Of a DNA stretch of 64,000 nt, positions 35,112-46,840 are shown one piece after another. Source of the stretch: Desarmillaria ectypa (Eukaryota; Basidiomycota; Agaricomycetes; Agaricales; Physalacriaceae); assembly GCA_030407005.1 (NCBI GenBank), contig JAUDYN010000005.1, positions 2,480,001-2,544,000 of the forward strand. The letters are read 5' to 3'. A model generated the notes under the pieces. It saw only the letters and a list, made by a program, of their open reading frames with translations. It searched no databases and was not told the DNA's origin. The translations under genes were made by a program, and so were the position numbers. Each line of letters begins with the position of its first letter. Within the stretch, counting starts at the first letter, position 1.

Positions 35112-37352
35112 CTACAGGTCCGTAGTCTCATCCACATTCAATATTAAGGTTGCGTAGAAAAGGATCATCTCCACAAAGCTATCCGAACTAATCGCTACAG
35201 TACAAATATGTCAGTTATCTACCAACAGACACGCATAAATGATGCCTACATTCGTTGACCGTATGGGCTCCACCACCAAGAGAGTTAGTTCCGTTACCGG
35301 AATTCTGGTGTTTGTACCGGAAGATGTGCGGCGTCAGATTCCAGTAATACTTCGTATCAGTATTTCCCGTTGGCATACCGGGCCCAACGACGATGTTGTC
35401 GCCTTCCAAAGAACGATGGGCATTGTAGGTTGCCTTAATCGTCCCAGACAGCAGTCTGTATGGAGCAGCTACGTTTCCCGTAGTGGGGGTCAAAGGCGCA
35501 ATGTCGAGGTGATGGAGAGAGCTGAGGGTCAAGCTTCCTTTGGTCGATACTCCACCCTGGCTAATGTCTTTTCCGAAGGCGGTATAGGTCAAGTTGAATC
35601 GCTTTGCTAGCGATACCAGGAGGTTAGTATCATGTTCAACAGTCTCAGAGGCAGAGCTACGTAGAAGGTAAAATAAGTGTGTTCAGAAGGCTGGCAAGAA
35701 ACTCGCCTTTGAGTCGATATACGATGGTTGATAATAGCCCAAGCTTGCTCAGGAAGCGCATTCGACTTAACTCCCCCGCGGATAATGTCGATCGCTTGGG
35801 TAGTTCCCACAAGACTCTTATACAAAGGGTCTTGGAATAGGACATTTTCAACGTTGAGCAGAGCCTTGTCAGACTCGGCAGATCGCTTGATGTCGTTCCG
35901 TAGCTTATCAGGAATGTCCTTGCTATACTCCGCAAAGCATTGGAAGAGTTCATATGTCGGCGTTCCTCTTTGCTATAGGCGTAGTATTAATTATCAGACA
36001 ACAAAAGGATGTATAAAGAACACACAAGGTGAACCTTGTAAGGGACATCTTCAAATTCGACAAGCAGCCTTGAAAGAATACCGATGCTCGTATGATCAGG
36101 CTTTGATCATCACATGCATGAGTATAGCACACACCAGAACTACATCAGAACAGGAAAAGCTCACCGGAACACTGCTATGTCCACCAGGTGTGGCGACATC
36201 GACCTGCACATTCATACTGCCCTTCTCAGCGACTCCTGGAGTGGCGAAGATGGTTCCGTACTCTTGACCGAACCCACCACCCTCGTCGACCAACAGAGCT
36301 AATGAATCCTCGCCATAGGTTTCCAGAATCTTAGGCGCAAGGTAGCCCGCTCCCTAAGAACACAGCAAGTAGGTAAACTGTTATAGGACAGAAATGTGTT
36401 TTGTCACCTGAAGTCCACCAACCTCCTCATCAAAACCAAAAGCTAGAACGATGGTCCTTGTTGACTTGAAATCATTTTCTAGGAGTACTTCAAGTGACGA
36501 TCTAAAGCAAAGCGTTAAATGTGGTCATGAATGAATGGAATAGGCAGACAAGATGCCGACCAAGCCACTTTTGTCATCGGAAGAGCCGCGTCCCCAGATT
36601 CGATCACCATCAAAGTATCCAGAGAAGGGCGGATGCACCCATTCATGAACGGTGCTAGGATCAACAGGAACGACATCTGGGTGCTTTCAGATAAAACACG
36701 ATGAAATATGCAAACATGCGCACCCTGGTGAGCCAGTAGAAGAAGAGGTTTCAATGACGCCTCACTTCCTTTCCAAGTGTATAACAAACCATACGTATTA
36801 ACTTTCTCGAGGACAAACGTCGCATGTCTGTTTGATCATTGACGATATTGCAGGGATTGCAGCGTCATTGATATGGACTTACACCAGGGGGAAAGCCTCG
36901 GCAAGGTACTCGTGGAATTTACCGTGTATCTCCCATCGGGAATCCTCGCCGACGGGACCCATATCGTCGAATGTCTCTCCACTTGGATACAAGTAAAAGT
37001 CAACTCACTAGATACAAGCATGTACTCACGGAATCTGAACAGCACCACCAAGCAACGATGCTGCCCTCAACTTGAATTCCTCGGTAGTGATTGCTTTACC
37101 CACTGCTTTCCAGATGTCTACATTCTTATCGGGGACCAGAACATCAACTTGGGGGCACCCAGGTGAGGTCAGTAAGTCGGCATCGTTCCAACCAAATATG
37201 TATACATGTATGCCGTAGCGTCGGGAAAAAGAGAGAGAGGCCCAGATGATAGACAAAAACGCAACTCCAAGAAGCTTGAGTTTAAATTGGGATCGCTTGG
37301 GCTTCAACCCGTCGGTTGGTATTAGAGTATACTCTGGCAGCTGTGTCCGCAT
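35112..37352 (-). CDS. CPS1: M20 Gly-Xaa carboxypeptidase (CPS1-like)
   Basis: Start at ATG 37350-37352 (MRTQLPEYTLIPTDG). A single N-terminal membrane anchor, LLGVAFLSIIWASLSF, matches the vacuolar type II topology of yeast CPS1. Motifs in order: FDDMGPVGEDSRWEIHGKFH, LLLLAHQDVVPVDPST (metal His and Asp), GYFDGDRIWGRGSSDDKSG (bridging Asp), LAFGFDEEVGGLQGAGYLA (catalytic Glu), VDVATPGGHSSVP, NALPEQAWAIINHRI and TDTKYYWNLTPHIFRY. The last exon (HTVNESISSDSFVEMILFYA) ends at TAG 35112-35114. All expected M20 zinc ligands that I can check are present. Likely role: releasing C-terminal residues from short peptides in the vacuole for nitrogen supply. Confidence 0.92.
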
Positions 37353-37821
37353 GATGGTTGAACGATGTGGGTCCGACAAACGAAGATAAGAATCCAAGAT
37401 GTTGATAAGGCTCAAGGGGCGTGATTGATGATATTCTTTGATATTGTGATATTGCACTGATATTGCGCCAATGTTTGCGTCCCGGAATCAATGGGAAAAC
37501 AGAGCGAGAATTGGAAAGCGCATGTAGGGCGCTTATCCCCACCAATCACGTCCCTAGCATACTCTAGGTGGGTGCGTCTTATAGTTATGATCCCAGGGCC
37601 ATGCCAAATACAAAACTCACCAATGAAACCGCGTCGAATTGGCATGTACCCGGATTTCGTCATGATCCCTCTTACCCCAGAACGCGACCGGTAATTCTAC
37701 GTTTCAATAGCCGAGTAAAAGGTATCGGGTTCACCTTGTTGTCTCTGACAGCCATCTGCAGTAATGGTACGTCCTTAGGTAACTTTTTTCCCGTCCATAC
37801 CTTACCCAGAAATCATCCAAG
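37353..37821. promoter_or_regulatory. Divergent promoter region between CPS1-like and ETF-QO genes
   Basis: The two genes start back to back with 469 bases between the ATGs, so both core promoters must lie here. I find no consensus TATA box. This is inference from gene orientation only. Confidence 0.4.
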
Positions 37822-40321
37822 ATGATTCGCTGTAGAGGAATCCTGAAGCATTCCTTCCCAGCCGGTCGTTTACTACAACGTCGAGGAATATACGCGACGC
37901 CGACACGTCGAAATGAAGCCACTGAAGAGCTTTACGATCCGAAAACTGTGGAACGGGTTGAGGACGAAACGGATGTTTGTATAGTTGGCGCAGGACCCGC
38001 CGGTCTCAGTGCTGCTATTCGTATCAAGCAATTGGAACGCGAAAAGGGAAGGGACGTCCGTGTTGTCGTATTGGAAAAAGGCGGGGAAGTAGGCAAGTCT
38101 TCCGTCGATATCTAAGACCATAACAATCTTAACTATGAGTAGGCTCGCATATCCTCTCTGGATGTGTACTTGAACCGCGAGCACTCTATGAACTGCTGGG
38201 TGATCCTTCTACCTACGCGGCGACCTACGGATCAGATGCCCCTCTAGGACAGGCAGCTACCACGAGCAAAATGCTGTATCTAACAGAGAAGTCAGCTCTG
38301 CCAGTTCCGCACCCCCCTCAGATGGGAAACAATGGTGTGCGCTTTCGGGTCGTCAAGTCATTTAAGTTGCTGAAATTTACCTTTACCTAGGAAATTATAT
38401 AATCTCTCTCTCGGCCTTTACGCGCTGGCTGGCGACTGTCGCGGAACAACATTATGGCGTTGAAATCTATCCCGGATTCTCGGGCGCGGGTTTGTTGTTC
38501 AGCGAGGACGCAAAGGCGGAGGATCCGTGGAGTGGGTGGGACGGGAAGTGGGGCAAAGAGGTCACTCATATATCGCCCAAATGTAAGTGGAAACCACCTT
38601 TGTTGCCAGCTCCAGCCCGCTAAAGCGCATACAGCCAGCCCAACGTCATCGGGGAAGATGAAAAGCGTGCAGGGCGTCATTACCAACGACGTCGGTATTT
38701 CACGCGCCGGCCACCTCAAGTCGAATTTTGAACCTGGAATGGTCTTCCGTTCAAAGGTGACGCTACTCGCTGAGGGAGCTCATGGGAGTCTGAGTAAACT
38801 AGTATTGGGGAAATACAATTTGCGGAAGGAGAGTGAGCCACAAACTTATGGCTTTGGCGTTAAGGAGGTATGGCGTGTTGCTGCAGAAGACGGAAGCCAA
38901 AACGACGGGCGATACAAACCAGGGGAAGTGGTCCACACACTTGGTTGGCCCATTGACCCGCAAACATATGGTGGTGGTTGGGTGTACCACATGGATGGTG
39001 GACTAGTAAGTTTGGGACTGGTCATCGGGGCGGATTGGAAAAATCCGTACAGGGAACCGTATCGGGATTTCCAGATGATGAAACACCACCCTTACTTGAG
39101 GAAGCTTTTGACAGCATCCGACTCATCGTTCACACCAACCCGTATCGCTTATGGAGCTCGCGTGTTGACAGAAGGAGGTCTGCAATCTATCCCCCTTCTC
39201 CATTTCCCCGGTGGTGCACTTATTGGTTGCTCCGCCGGGTTCGTCAACATCGCCAAGATCAAGGGCGTCCACAATGCCATGAAGACAGGGATGCTGGGCG
39301 GTGAGGGTGCGTTCAATGCGCTTGGTATGTCCTGTTTCATACCTGCATTCCAGAAGCGTAACCATTGTTTCAGAAACGGCGGACGAAGATACACCTGCCG
39401 ACCTTTCATCATATTCGCGCGCCTTCACCGATTCATGGGTGTATGATGACTTAAATGAGGTTAGAAATATACGGCCCTCGTTTGCGACAAGCTTGGGAAT
39501 GTGGGGTGGAGTGGCTTATTCGGGTATAGATACGCTGTTATTGAAGGGCCGTACCCCCTGGACTTTCCGGCACACGAAGGAGGAGACACGAAAGGAATAC
39601 ATTGTAAGCAATATTAATATTCTTCATGAACGAACGGATCTGGGGCCTGATAAGTATTACGTTCCTAGAACGCCACGCCGTCATTCGACTCTGCGCATAC
39701 GGAACCTGCATCCAAACATAAACCGATCAATTATCCTCCCTTTGAACCGCCGTTGTCGACCGATTTGATGACAAGTGTAATGTTGACTGCAACGAATCAC
39801 GTTGAGGACCAGGTACCGCATCTGAGGGTCACTACTATGAAGGATTATATCAAGGAATGGTACGGCGAAGGAGAGGAAGGGGAACTGGACGTCAAAGCCA
39901 GGCGAAGGAAGCACGTGGAAGTCAATGTCGGTGAATACGCTGGCCTACTCGGTCGTGCCTGTCCTGCTGGAGTTTATGAATATGTCGATGATGGGGTAGG
40001 TTTGAGAGATTTTATCGGTGGCGAACGAGGTCTGATTATTGCTATGCTTAGGCCTCTAAAACTTCGGAGGACGGAGAGGGTGCTAAAGGCAAGAAGCTGG
40101 TAATCAATGCTCAGGTAGGTGGTACCACGTTCCAATGCAGTGCTATCTCTCACAGCCCAATGTAGAACTGCATTCATTGTAAGCTTTGCGACATAAAGGT
40201 GCCTTCTCAGGACATTACATGGACAGTCCCCGAGGGTGGAGGAGGTCCGAAATACAGTCAGTCCCCTGAATTAATTGCATATCTGGGTTAGACTGACGCT
40301 TATCTTCAAGCTGTTACATAA
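37822..40321 (+). CDS. ETFDH: Electron transfer flavoprotein-ubiquinone oxidoreductase
   Basis: ATG at 37822 ([20 protein letters not shown]) starts an Arg-rich mitochondrial targeting sequence. FAD-binding motif [20 protein letters not shown]. Family motifs: [81 protein letters not shown] and [17 protein letters not shown]. The 4Fe-4S ligands are in [11 protein letters not shown] and, after an intron, in [20 protein letters not shown]. The last exon is only 11 nt and completes GGGPKYTVT at TAA 40319-40321. It is the yeast CIR2 homologue: it passes electrons from ETF (fatty-acid and amino-acid oxidation) to ubiquinone in the inner mitochondrial membrane. It is convergent with thymidylate synthase, 144 bases apart. 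Confidence 0.95.
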
Positions 40322-40465
40322 ATGAATGTCCTTCAACTTGACAATATAAGACACGGACAACCCTTGTGTTATAGTTAGAACGGAGTTCAGACAGCGGAAA
40401 AGATCCATTAACACAAATGAAACAAGCTTGTACGACATACAACACGAGGGAATGGTCTATACATA

Positions 40466-41445
40466 CTATACGCTCATCTTCATGGGAATAGCTGGATGCG
40501 GATTGTACCCCTCGACAACAAAATCGCTGTAAACAAAATCTTCAATGCTAGCTATATCATCCCTGGCCCATTTCAGTTTCGGGAACGCTCTCGGTTCCCT
40601 CTTTAGTTGCTCTTCGAGCGCGTCCACATGGTCGCGATAAACATGTGCATCTCCGAGTTGAATAATCAACTCGTGGGCATCGGTCCCGGTCACACGCGCA
40701 ATCATATGTGTAAGCAGCGCATACGAGGCAATGTTGAAAGGAATGCCTAATCCAAGGTCTGCAGAGCGCTGGTACATCAGACAAGACAGTTTTGGCTTCT
40801 GATGTAGAGCATCTGTAGGTGGGAGATGAACATAAAATTGGCAAAGAAGATGACATGGCGGTAGAGCCATTAAAGGAATATCTAAGGATATAACTTTTAG
40901 CGCACCCCGAATCGGTACATGAGCCACGTACCTTTAGGATTCCATGCACTTAGAATGATACGCCTGTCGGTGGGGTTCTCGATGATTTTGTGGATACATT
41001 CCTTGAGCTGATCCACACCCTCTGACGCGTAGTCCTTATCGCAGTCGACGTATTCCGCGCCAAAATGCCTCCATTGAAAACCATACACAGGGCCAAGGTC
41101 CCCTTTCCTGCGATGACCTAACCCCCGACCCTCTAAGAATGTTTTTGACCCGTTCCCATCCCAGATTTTGATACCCTTTTTGGATAGCAGCATCGAATCT
41201 GTGGATCCGTGGATGAACCAGAGTAACTCTTCAATAATTCCACGTAGAAACGTGCGCTTTGTTGTCAATAAAGGCAGGGTAGAGTCGGTAAGAGAAAAGC
41301 GCAAGGAAGGTGGCGCGAAAATGGATATTGTACCAGTTCCTGTCCGATCTATTCGCGAGTCCCCAGTGTCAAGAACGCGTCTGATCAGATTGAGATACTG
41401 ATGTTCGTTGTGTTCGGGGGTATCTTTGCCGCTTATGGAGGACAT
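40466..41445 (-). CDS. CDC21: Thymidylate synthase
   Basis: ATG at 41443-41445 ([20 protein letters not shown]). Motifs: [75 protein letters not shown], then [12 protein letters not shown] with the catalytic Cys, [20 protein letters not shown] and [16 protein letters not shown]. One intron (about 40883-40931; donor GTACGT, acceptor CCTTAG) splits Asp in NPKDIP. The stop at 40466-40468 follows [11 protein letters not shown], the usual C-terminus. Length (about 310 aa) fits the family. It converts dUMP to dTMP using methylene-tetrahydrofolate and is essential for DNA synthesis. It is not fused to DHFR. Confidence 0.97.
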
Positions 41446-41842
41446 AGTGGTGGTTGAGGTTCAAGCTCTTCAAGTCGCGTCCCGTCACAACTGTGACACA
41501 TCTTCTCGGCATCAGTGCTCGGCATTTCCTCGGTTTTTCAACTGGCTCCGACGGCCATTACCACGGTCAAGCGCAGTGGGGAAGAAAGGACCGACACGAT
41601 GCCTCAAGGGCTTTCCAATAATGATTAAGGATAGCATATAAGGTGCGAAATAAGAGTCACAACGGTATATAAGATAATAGAATGCGTAGATAACAGGGTT
41701 GCGGAGGATGAAGAAATACATGTGACAAAGATTGCTGATGGGTATGATGCTGTCCAAGTTCCATTGCATTCCATAATTGCAAGTGCGATGCGATGAAGAG
41801 AAAAAGAAAATAAACAAAACAAATAGAAAAAGAATTACTATC
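41446..41842. other. Thymidylate synthase upstream region
   Basis: 397 bases between the synthase start and the 3' end of the next minus-strand gene. AT-rich and AG-rich toward 41800. No defined motif seen. Confidence 0.4.
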
Positions 41843-44368
41843 TCAACGTCGGATAGGGTAATAATACCCATCAGACCCCCCACTTCCAGAAAGCATCACC
41901 ACAAACCAGCCAAACATCGACATTAAGAACCTCACCATCCATGCTGGGTCTGCCCCAAGGCCCAAACCGGGACGGAGTTGCATCGCCAGCGCAATATCGA
42001 TGGGTGAACGGGTCACACGAGATCGGGAAGGAGCAGGCCTTACTTCTACTTCCTTGGATGTAGAAACAGCTATCATCGTCTCCTTGGACTCTGGCTCAGG
42101 GAATGCACCCGGAAGACTCGATGACAAGATCATAGAAGACGTAGAAGATGAAGGTGGAACTAGGGAAGAGTCGTTTGCCTTCTCGACTTTGCTCTTGACC
42201 TTCTCTTCCATCGCGCCAGACTTCTCGGTATGCAAGGAAAGGCCAACTGTTGATGTGTTGGCACTGAGGCCTAGTGAAGGCGCATCGAACGCGCGCAGAG
42301 ACCAAGCTGGTCGAGCAGGGACTTTGCGTACTGGGGACACCGGTAGAGCCGGAGGTATGGGCGTTTGATGTACCAGGAGCGAAGGATCTTGTTCTATGGG
42401 CGAGATGGGTAGCGGAATGAGCTCCGGATCGGGGAATTCCTCTGTCGCCGTAAGGCAAGCATGCTGGTCTAAGGCCAGCTGCAAAGACGTTAGCTCCAGA
42501 ATGGATACATCATTGGTGATATCTTCTAAATTCAAGAGCTCTGGGCTTCGCTCTACAACACTGGCTGAGTCGACAGGCGAGGCTGGAGAAGAATCCAGTA
42601 CGGCAACAGGCGAAAGCGCAGGAGCATTCGTCACCGGCTGGGAAATAAGTGCAGCGACGATAGATCGATCCACCTCGGATGATTCAGAAGGTGGTATGCC
42701 TAGCATTAGATGCGGTCCAGGAAATGGGAATTCTGCCTCAAGAGGCAAGGAAAGAATAATCGTATCAGTCGTCAGTGGTTCTGATCGCTGGGGTTCTGCT
42801 AAAACGTCGTAAGGGTGACGGAATGGATCCTTGTTGTCGTCGGAGTTATCATAAATGTCATAATTGTCGTGTTCTTGTTCGTTGATATCAATCGTCGCCG
42901 GTAGTCCTACCAAGACCGGGGGTGTAGTCTGATTGGAATTCAGCGCATCGTCAAAATCGCTGAATGGGTCAGAGTTATCAGAAATGTCCTGCAGTTCTAC
43001 AGTTTCTGATGCTTCAAAAGATTCCGCATCCAGAGCAGCGGCTGCCCATAAATTCTCAGCAGCCGAAGAGATGAGCGCATCCCCCACTGACTCCCGTAGC
43101 AATGCTGTAGCAGTCTCCGCAGCACCCCCGTCCGGTTTCGCGTCCCCATCGGTTGATATGAATTTTTCATCAACGTGAAGAGGCGAAGAAATTACTGTGA
43201 TGTCCTGAACCGAATATTCAGCGTAAACATCTGTGGAATTTTGAACCGGACTAGGAAGGAGTGGTTTTTGCTCGTTATGCTCGGCAACCTCGCAAACAGT
43301 TTCCTCTTCTCGTGTTACAGCGGACGGACTCGTAACTCCCGTGAGCTCGTCATCGACAGAGGGTAAGCAAACGACCTCAAATCCCCATCCCTCCTCATCC
43401 CACTGACTAAACTCCATCAAGGGCTTCTCCTCGTGAGAAGAATGGGGAGGAGACGTGCCTTCGTCCCGCGCTTCAATCCCATGGACATCATCAACCGTCT
43501 CCGCTGCCAGAGTCAGATCCAAGGCGCTGCCACCCTTTGGCGAAAAGTCAATCAGAGGGTGATCAGAGTCGCTATGAACGAGGGTTATGTCTTGCTCAAA
43601 GGAATAGGAATCGGATAGTGACGGGGAAGTCGCTTTATTGCCAGCAGCTGGCTCTGGGACTGCTACCGAAATGGGCTGTACCGGAGCCGCTAGAACTCGT
43701 GGCTCCATGACCATAGGCTTTAACGGTACATCGGCAATGTCAACACTCCGATTCGATAATGTCTGTCGAAGACCAAAGAGGGTGTCCGACGACACGTTGA
43801 CGTCTGTTGCCCAAAGGTTGGTGCTCCCGTGCAAGACGTCGTTCACGAAAGGTTTGCGAGTGTGGATGCCATCCCTAGTATTCCAATCGTGTATTGGAGA
43901 CAAGTCTACTAAAAATTCATTCGGCGTATTTGGAGTGGATTTTGAGCGTGGTTCTGAGGCAAACGGGCGCAACTGTATTGGAGCATGAAGACCAATAGAT
44001 CCTGCCTTCGGCAAACTAAGACTTTGACTCCGACCGGACTTTTTCAATCGCGTCCCAACAGCCTCGAGATTGTCTATTGGCTTGCGCGTTTCGATACGTC
44101 TTCCCAACCTGATAGGCGATGAAACTATGGGAGGCACATTTGGGGGCTGTACGACGTAATCCCTGAACTCTGGAAGTACTGATGCAGTGGTTGTGGGGAG
44201 CAATTCGACTCCATCCAGTCCTAATGAGCCCTGACGCCTCCGTCTTCGGGAGAACCATCGCTGTAATCGCGATGCGACAAATGCGATGAGGAGAACTATG
44301 CTGCTATAGGAGAGCAGTGGCGTGAAGGAGGCAAACATGGGAACCTGGCGCGCGGGTGATACGGGCAT
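41843..44368 (-). CDS. Long low-complexity protein with terminal hydrophobic segments
   Basis: A single 841-codon frame from ATG 44366-44368 to the stop at 41843. An N-terminal membrane segment (LLSYSSIVLLIAFVASRLQ) is followed by an Arg-rich stop-transfer (RWFSRRRRRQG). The middle is about 700 residues of Ser/Pro/Asp/Glu-rich, probably disordered sequence with short acidic repeats such as DISDNSDPFSDFDD and DPFRHPYDVL. The C-terminus has TRSPIDIALAMQLRPGLGLG followed by a hydrophobic segment (MVRFLMSMFGWFVVMLSG). No catalytic domain is recognised. Such a layout fits a membrane-anchored scaffold or organelle-contact protein, but this is a guess. Lack of introns over 2.5 kb is unusual among its neighbours. 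Confidence 0.75.
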   Translation of the reverse strand: MPVSPARQVPMFASFTPLLSYSSIVLLIAFVASRLQRWFSRRRRRQGSLGLDGVELLPTTTASVLPEFRDYVVQPPNVPPIVSSPIRLGRRIETRKPIDNLEAVGTRLKKSGRSQSLSLPKAGSIGLHAPIQLRPFASEPRSKSTPNTPNEFLVDLSPIHDWNTRDGIHTRKPFVNDVLHGSTNLWATDVNVSSDTLFGLRQTLSNRSVDIADVPLKPMVMEPRVLAAPVQPISVAVPEPAAGNKATSPSLSDSYSFEQDITLVHSDSDHPLIDFSPKGGSALDLTLAAETVDDVHGIEARDEGTSPPHSSHEEKPLMEFSQWDEEGWGFEVVCLPSVDDELTGVTSPSAVTREEETVCEVAEHNEQKPLLPSPVQNSTDVYAEYSVQDITVISSPLHVDEKFISTDGDAKPDGGAAETATALLRESVGDALISSAAENLWAAAALDAESFEASETVELQDISDNSDPFSDFDDALNSNQTTPPVLVGLPATIDINEQEHDNYDIYDNSDDNKDPFRHPYDVLAEPQRSEPLTTDTIILSLPLEAEFPFPGPHLMLGIPPSESSEVDRSIVAALISQPVTNAPALSPVAVLDSSPASPVDSASVVERSPELLNLEDITNDVSILELTSLQLALDQHACLTATEEFPDPELIPLPISPIEQDPSLLVHQTPIPPALPVSPVRKVPARPAWSLRAFDAPSLGLSANTSTVGLSLHTEKSGAMEEKVKSKVEKANDSSLVPPSSSTSSMILSSSLPGAFPEPESKETMIAVSTSKEVEVRPAPSRSRVTRSPIDIALAMQLRPGLGLGADPAWMVRFLMSMFGWFVVMLSGSGGSDGYYYPIRR

Positions 44369-45747
44369 TGTGACATCATATGACGAGTTCGGAATAACTG
44401 CTCGTGGGAGAATAAATAACGGGATTGAGAGACGAGGCTGCTGAGGTGTATCTTCGTTTCTGATTGTCTAGTTTGAATTATCAAAATGGAATGGGAGATA
44501 ACTGGACATACCCTTCGGATGCGAGAAGGCGAGTTTTGATTCTAATTATTCCGGGTGAGTCTTCGCACCTCCTAAAATGAATGAAGAACGTACGAATGTC
44601 CAGTATGAACCTGTGAAGGTTCGCCCACAGCCGAAGTAATGTCTTCGCAGCTTGCACATGAATGTCAGATAACGGGACCGCGACGACTACGACAACTGAC
44701 GAACCTCGGCATTTCAGATGAACAGAAGGCTACATTCTGCATCAAACGATCAGATCTAAAACCAATTCTGAATGAAAAATATCAGGGCACAGCTCTTGAA
44801 CGTACCGTTCGGATGCGATGACCGGTGGTTTTTGAGGTTTTGGTCTAATTGCCGGTAAGATCTGGAGGTTAGAAAGCATGATAGAAACGTACAGATCTCT
44901 AGAATGAAGCCACGAAGGGTCATACAAGCCCAAAGGACCCTCCACATAGCTTATGTGACGGGCATCAAACGTGATGCACAATGATCTACAGCAAATAGCA
45001 CACCTTGGCGTCTCGGACGCGGGGAAGACCATGCTAGGCATCAGAGCATGTGGCCTTATTCAACAATTAAAGAAAGAAGTAATCAGGACACGTTCACAAC
45101 ACGTACCGTTCGGATGCGAAGACAACGAGATCCTGACTTTTTGGTCTAATTGGCGACGAGCGCTTGAGATCGAGCGCTTCGAGGACTGAATAGGCAACGT
45201 ACAAATCTTCACAGCAATATCCGAGGCATTGGCTCATGCCGGGAGTACAAACCCTATTCCATACGTGACAGTTAGCGTACGAGAATGCAATGAGCATGGC
45301 AAATAAGCGGACCTGTGCGACTCGGGGGCGGCGTTGACCTTTATCGGACCTTGGAATCTAAACCCAGAGATAATTGGTAGGAATTTTTGGAAGTGCGAGC
45401 TAGCACGTACGCAGCCTGATACCGAACAGGTCTCGTGGTAGCGAATTCGACCAAAAGGGAGAGCCAAAAAACGGCGAAAAAAAGGGGCGATGCAATCATC
45501 CCACCAGCTTGTAATGGTGAGTATGAAGGCGAAAGGAAAGAAGTATATGAATGCGCACCACGCTGCACATAACTTGTCCACCTCGTTGGCGCCACGAGGA
45601 AATAATTCGTCCACGTGATGGTTTCCTTGGACGCTACTCAGGCCATCGGCTTGGAAATGAAACAAAGCCAAAGAAAGTTACATAAGCTCCACTCGATTTG
45701 CACCGATCACTGATGCCCGCTTCTCTTAGACCTGACCAGTGACCACC
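44369..45747. other. Region between the 841-aa protein and HIS2, mostly tandem units
   Basis: Contains the ~297-bp units described separately. Minus-strand exon-like frames (45234-45671 and others) suggest a degenerate or unrecognised minus-strand gene. The right end holds the HIS2 promoter. Confidence 0.4.
44500..45200 (-). repeat. Degenerate ~297-bp tandem units, possibly duplicated exons
   Basis: GGATGCG recurs at 44517, 44811 and 45112 (spacing 294 and 301), embedded in CCGTTCGGATGCGA in the two right-hand units and followed there by TTTTGGTCTAATTG. On the minus strand each unit encodes a similar end: ASEGY, ASERY, ASERY, each directly followed by GT as a possible splice donor. The two better units share DLYV and IRPK before it. 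Frames of the left and middle units also share a plus-strand pattern. This fits exon duplication in a minus-strand gene of unknown function, or decayed repeats. A weaker fourth unit may lie near 45400. Confidence 0.5.
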
Positions 45748-46840
45748 ATGCACAGTCATCACTCCCATTCAGGCCAATTCTGTAAACACGCGTCCGGGAA
45801 CCTTGAGGATGTCGTTCTTGAGGCTATCCATCAAGGCTTCGACGTGTACGGCCTTACTGAGCACGTTCCCAGATACCGAATCCAAGATCTCTATCCTGAA
45901 GAGGCAAGTACTAAGTGGCAGGTACAGGCTTCGATCAAGTATCTCACTATTCATTTTAGGAAGGAATGTCTTTGCCTGATCTCGAAATCCAATTTAATGC
46001 GTTTCTTGATGAAGCGCACAGATTGAAGTCGTTATACGCAGACAAGATCAATCTGCTAATCGGATTAGAGACGGAATGCATCACTTCACTGGATATTGAC
46101 AACCTCCAGCAATGTCTTCGAACACATGGAGAGCGTATCGAGTACATTGTCGGCTCCATACACCATGTCAACGGCTCACCCATAGATTTCGATTTCGACA
46201 CCTTCCAAAAGGCTTTACGCAGCTTATCATGTGAAACCGAGAAAGAAACACAAGAGAATTTCCTCTGCTGTTATTTCGAGGCCCAGTACGACGTTCTTCA
46301 GCGTGTGAAACCTGAGGTTGTGGGACATTTCGACCTATTCCGTCTATATACGCCTTCGTTGCGCCTGGACAATTATCCAGTGGCTCGGAAGCTCGCAGAA
46401 AGGAATATTGTGTATGCCGTTGGATACGGCGCCCTGTTTGAGGTCAACGCGGCCGCTTTCAGGAAAAAATGGGATACGGCTTACCCCGCGGGAGATATCG
46501 TTGAGGTGTGTACACAAGTGTCTATTTTCGCTCGTCAAGGGGTATGTTTTAATCGCTTCCATATCGGTTTTGGTCCGGTCTTCTACCCCAGATCATCCTC
46601 AAACACGGCGGTCGGTTCACATTGTCAGACGATAGTCACGGACCCCACGCTGTTGGGTTGAATTATGACAGAGTAGCCAAGTATCTTCGAAGCGTCAGCG
46701 TCGCGGAGCTGTGGTATTTACAGAGGTCAATGAATGTCAACGCCGCTGGACGCAAGATTCAGCCCGTCAGACTCGAGGGTGAATGGTGGGACCATGCATT
46801 CTGGCACGGGCGACTGCATTCAAGAGATTTTGACGAATGA
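45748..46840 (+). CDS. HIS2: Histidinol-phosphatase (PHP family)
   Basis: ATG at 45748-45750 gives MHSHHSHSGQFCKHASGNLE, the metal-binding PHP start motif. Then LTEHVPRYRIQDLYPEEA; an intron (about 45919-45963); LETECITS; YIVGSIHHVNGSPIDFD; GHFDLFRLYTP; a second intron; and LKHGGRFTLSDDSHGPHAVG with the last metal ligands. The stop is TGA 46838-46840 after SRDFDE. An in-frame GTG at 45739 is not needed as a start. Length (about 320 aa) and motif order match fungal HIS2. It dephosphorylates histidinol phosphate in histidine biosynthesis, presumably in the cytosol. Confidence 0.93.

Noticed and set aside
42000..43988. Several plus-strand frames opposite the 841-codon gene
   Set aside because: They are shadows of the low-complexity minus-strand reading frame.
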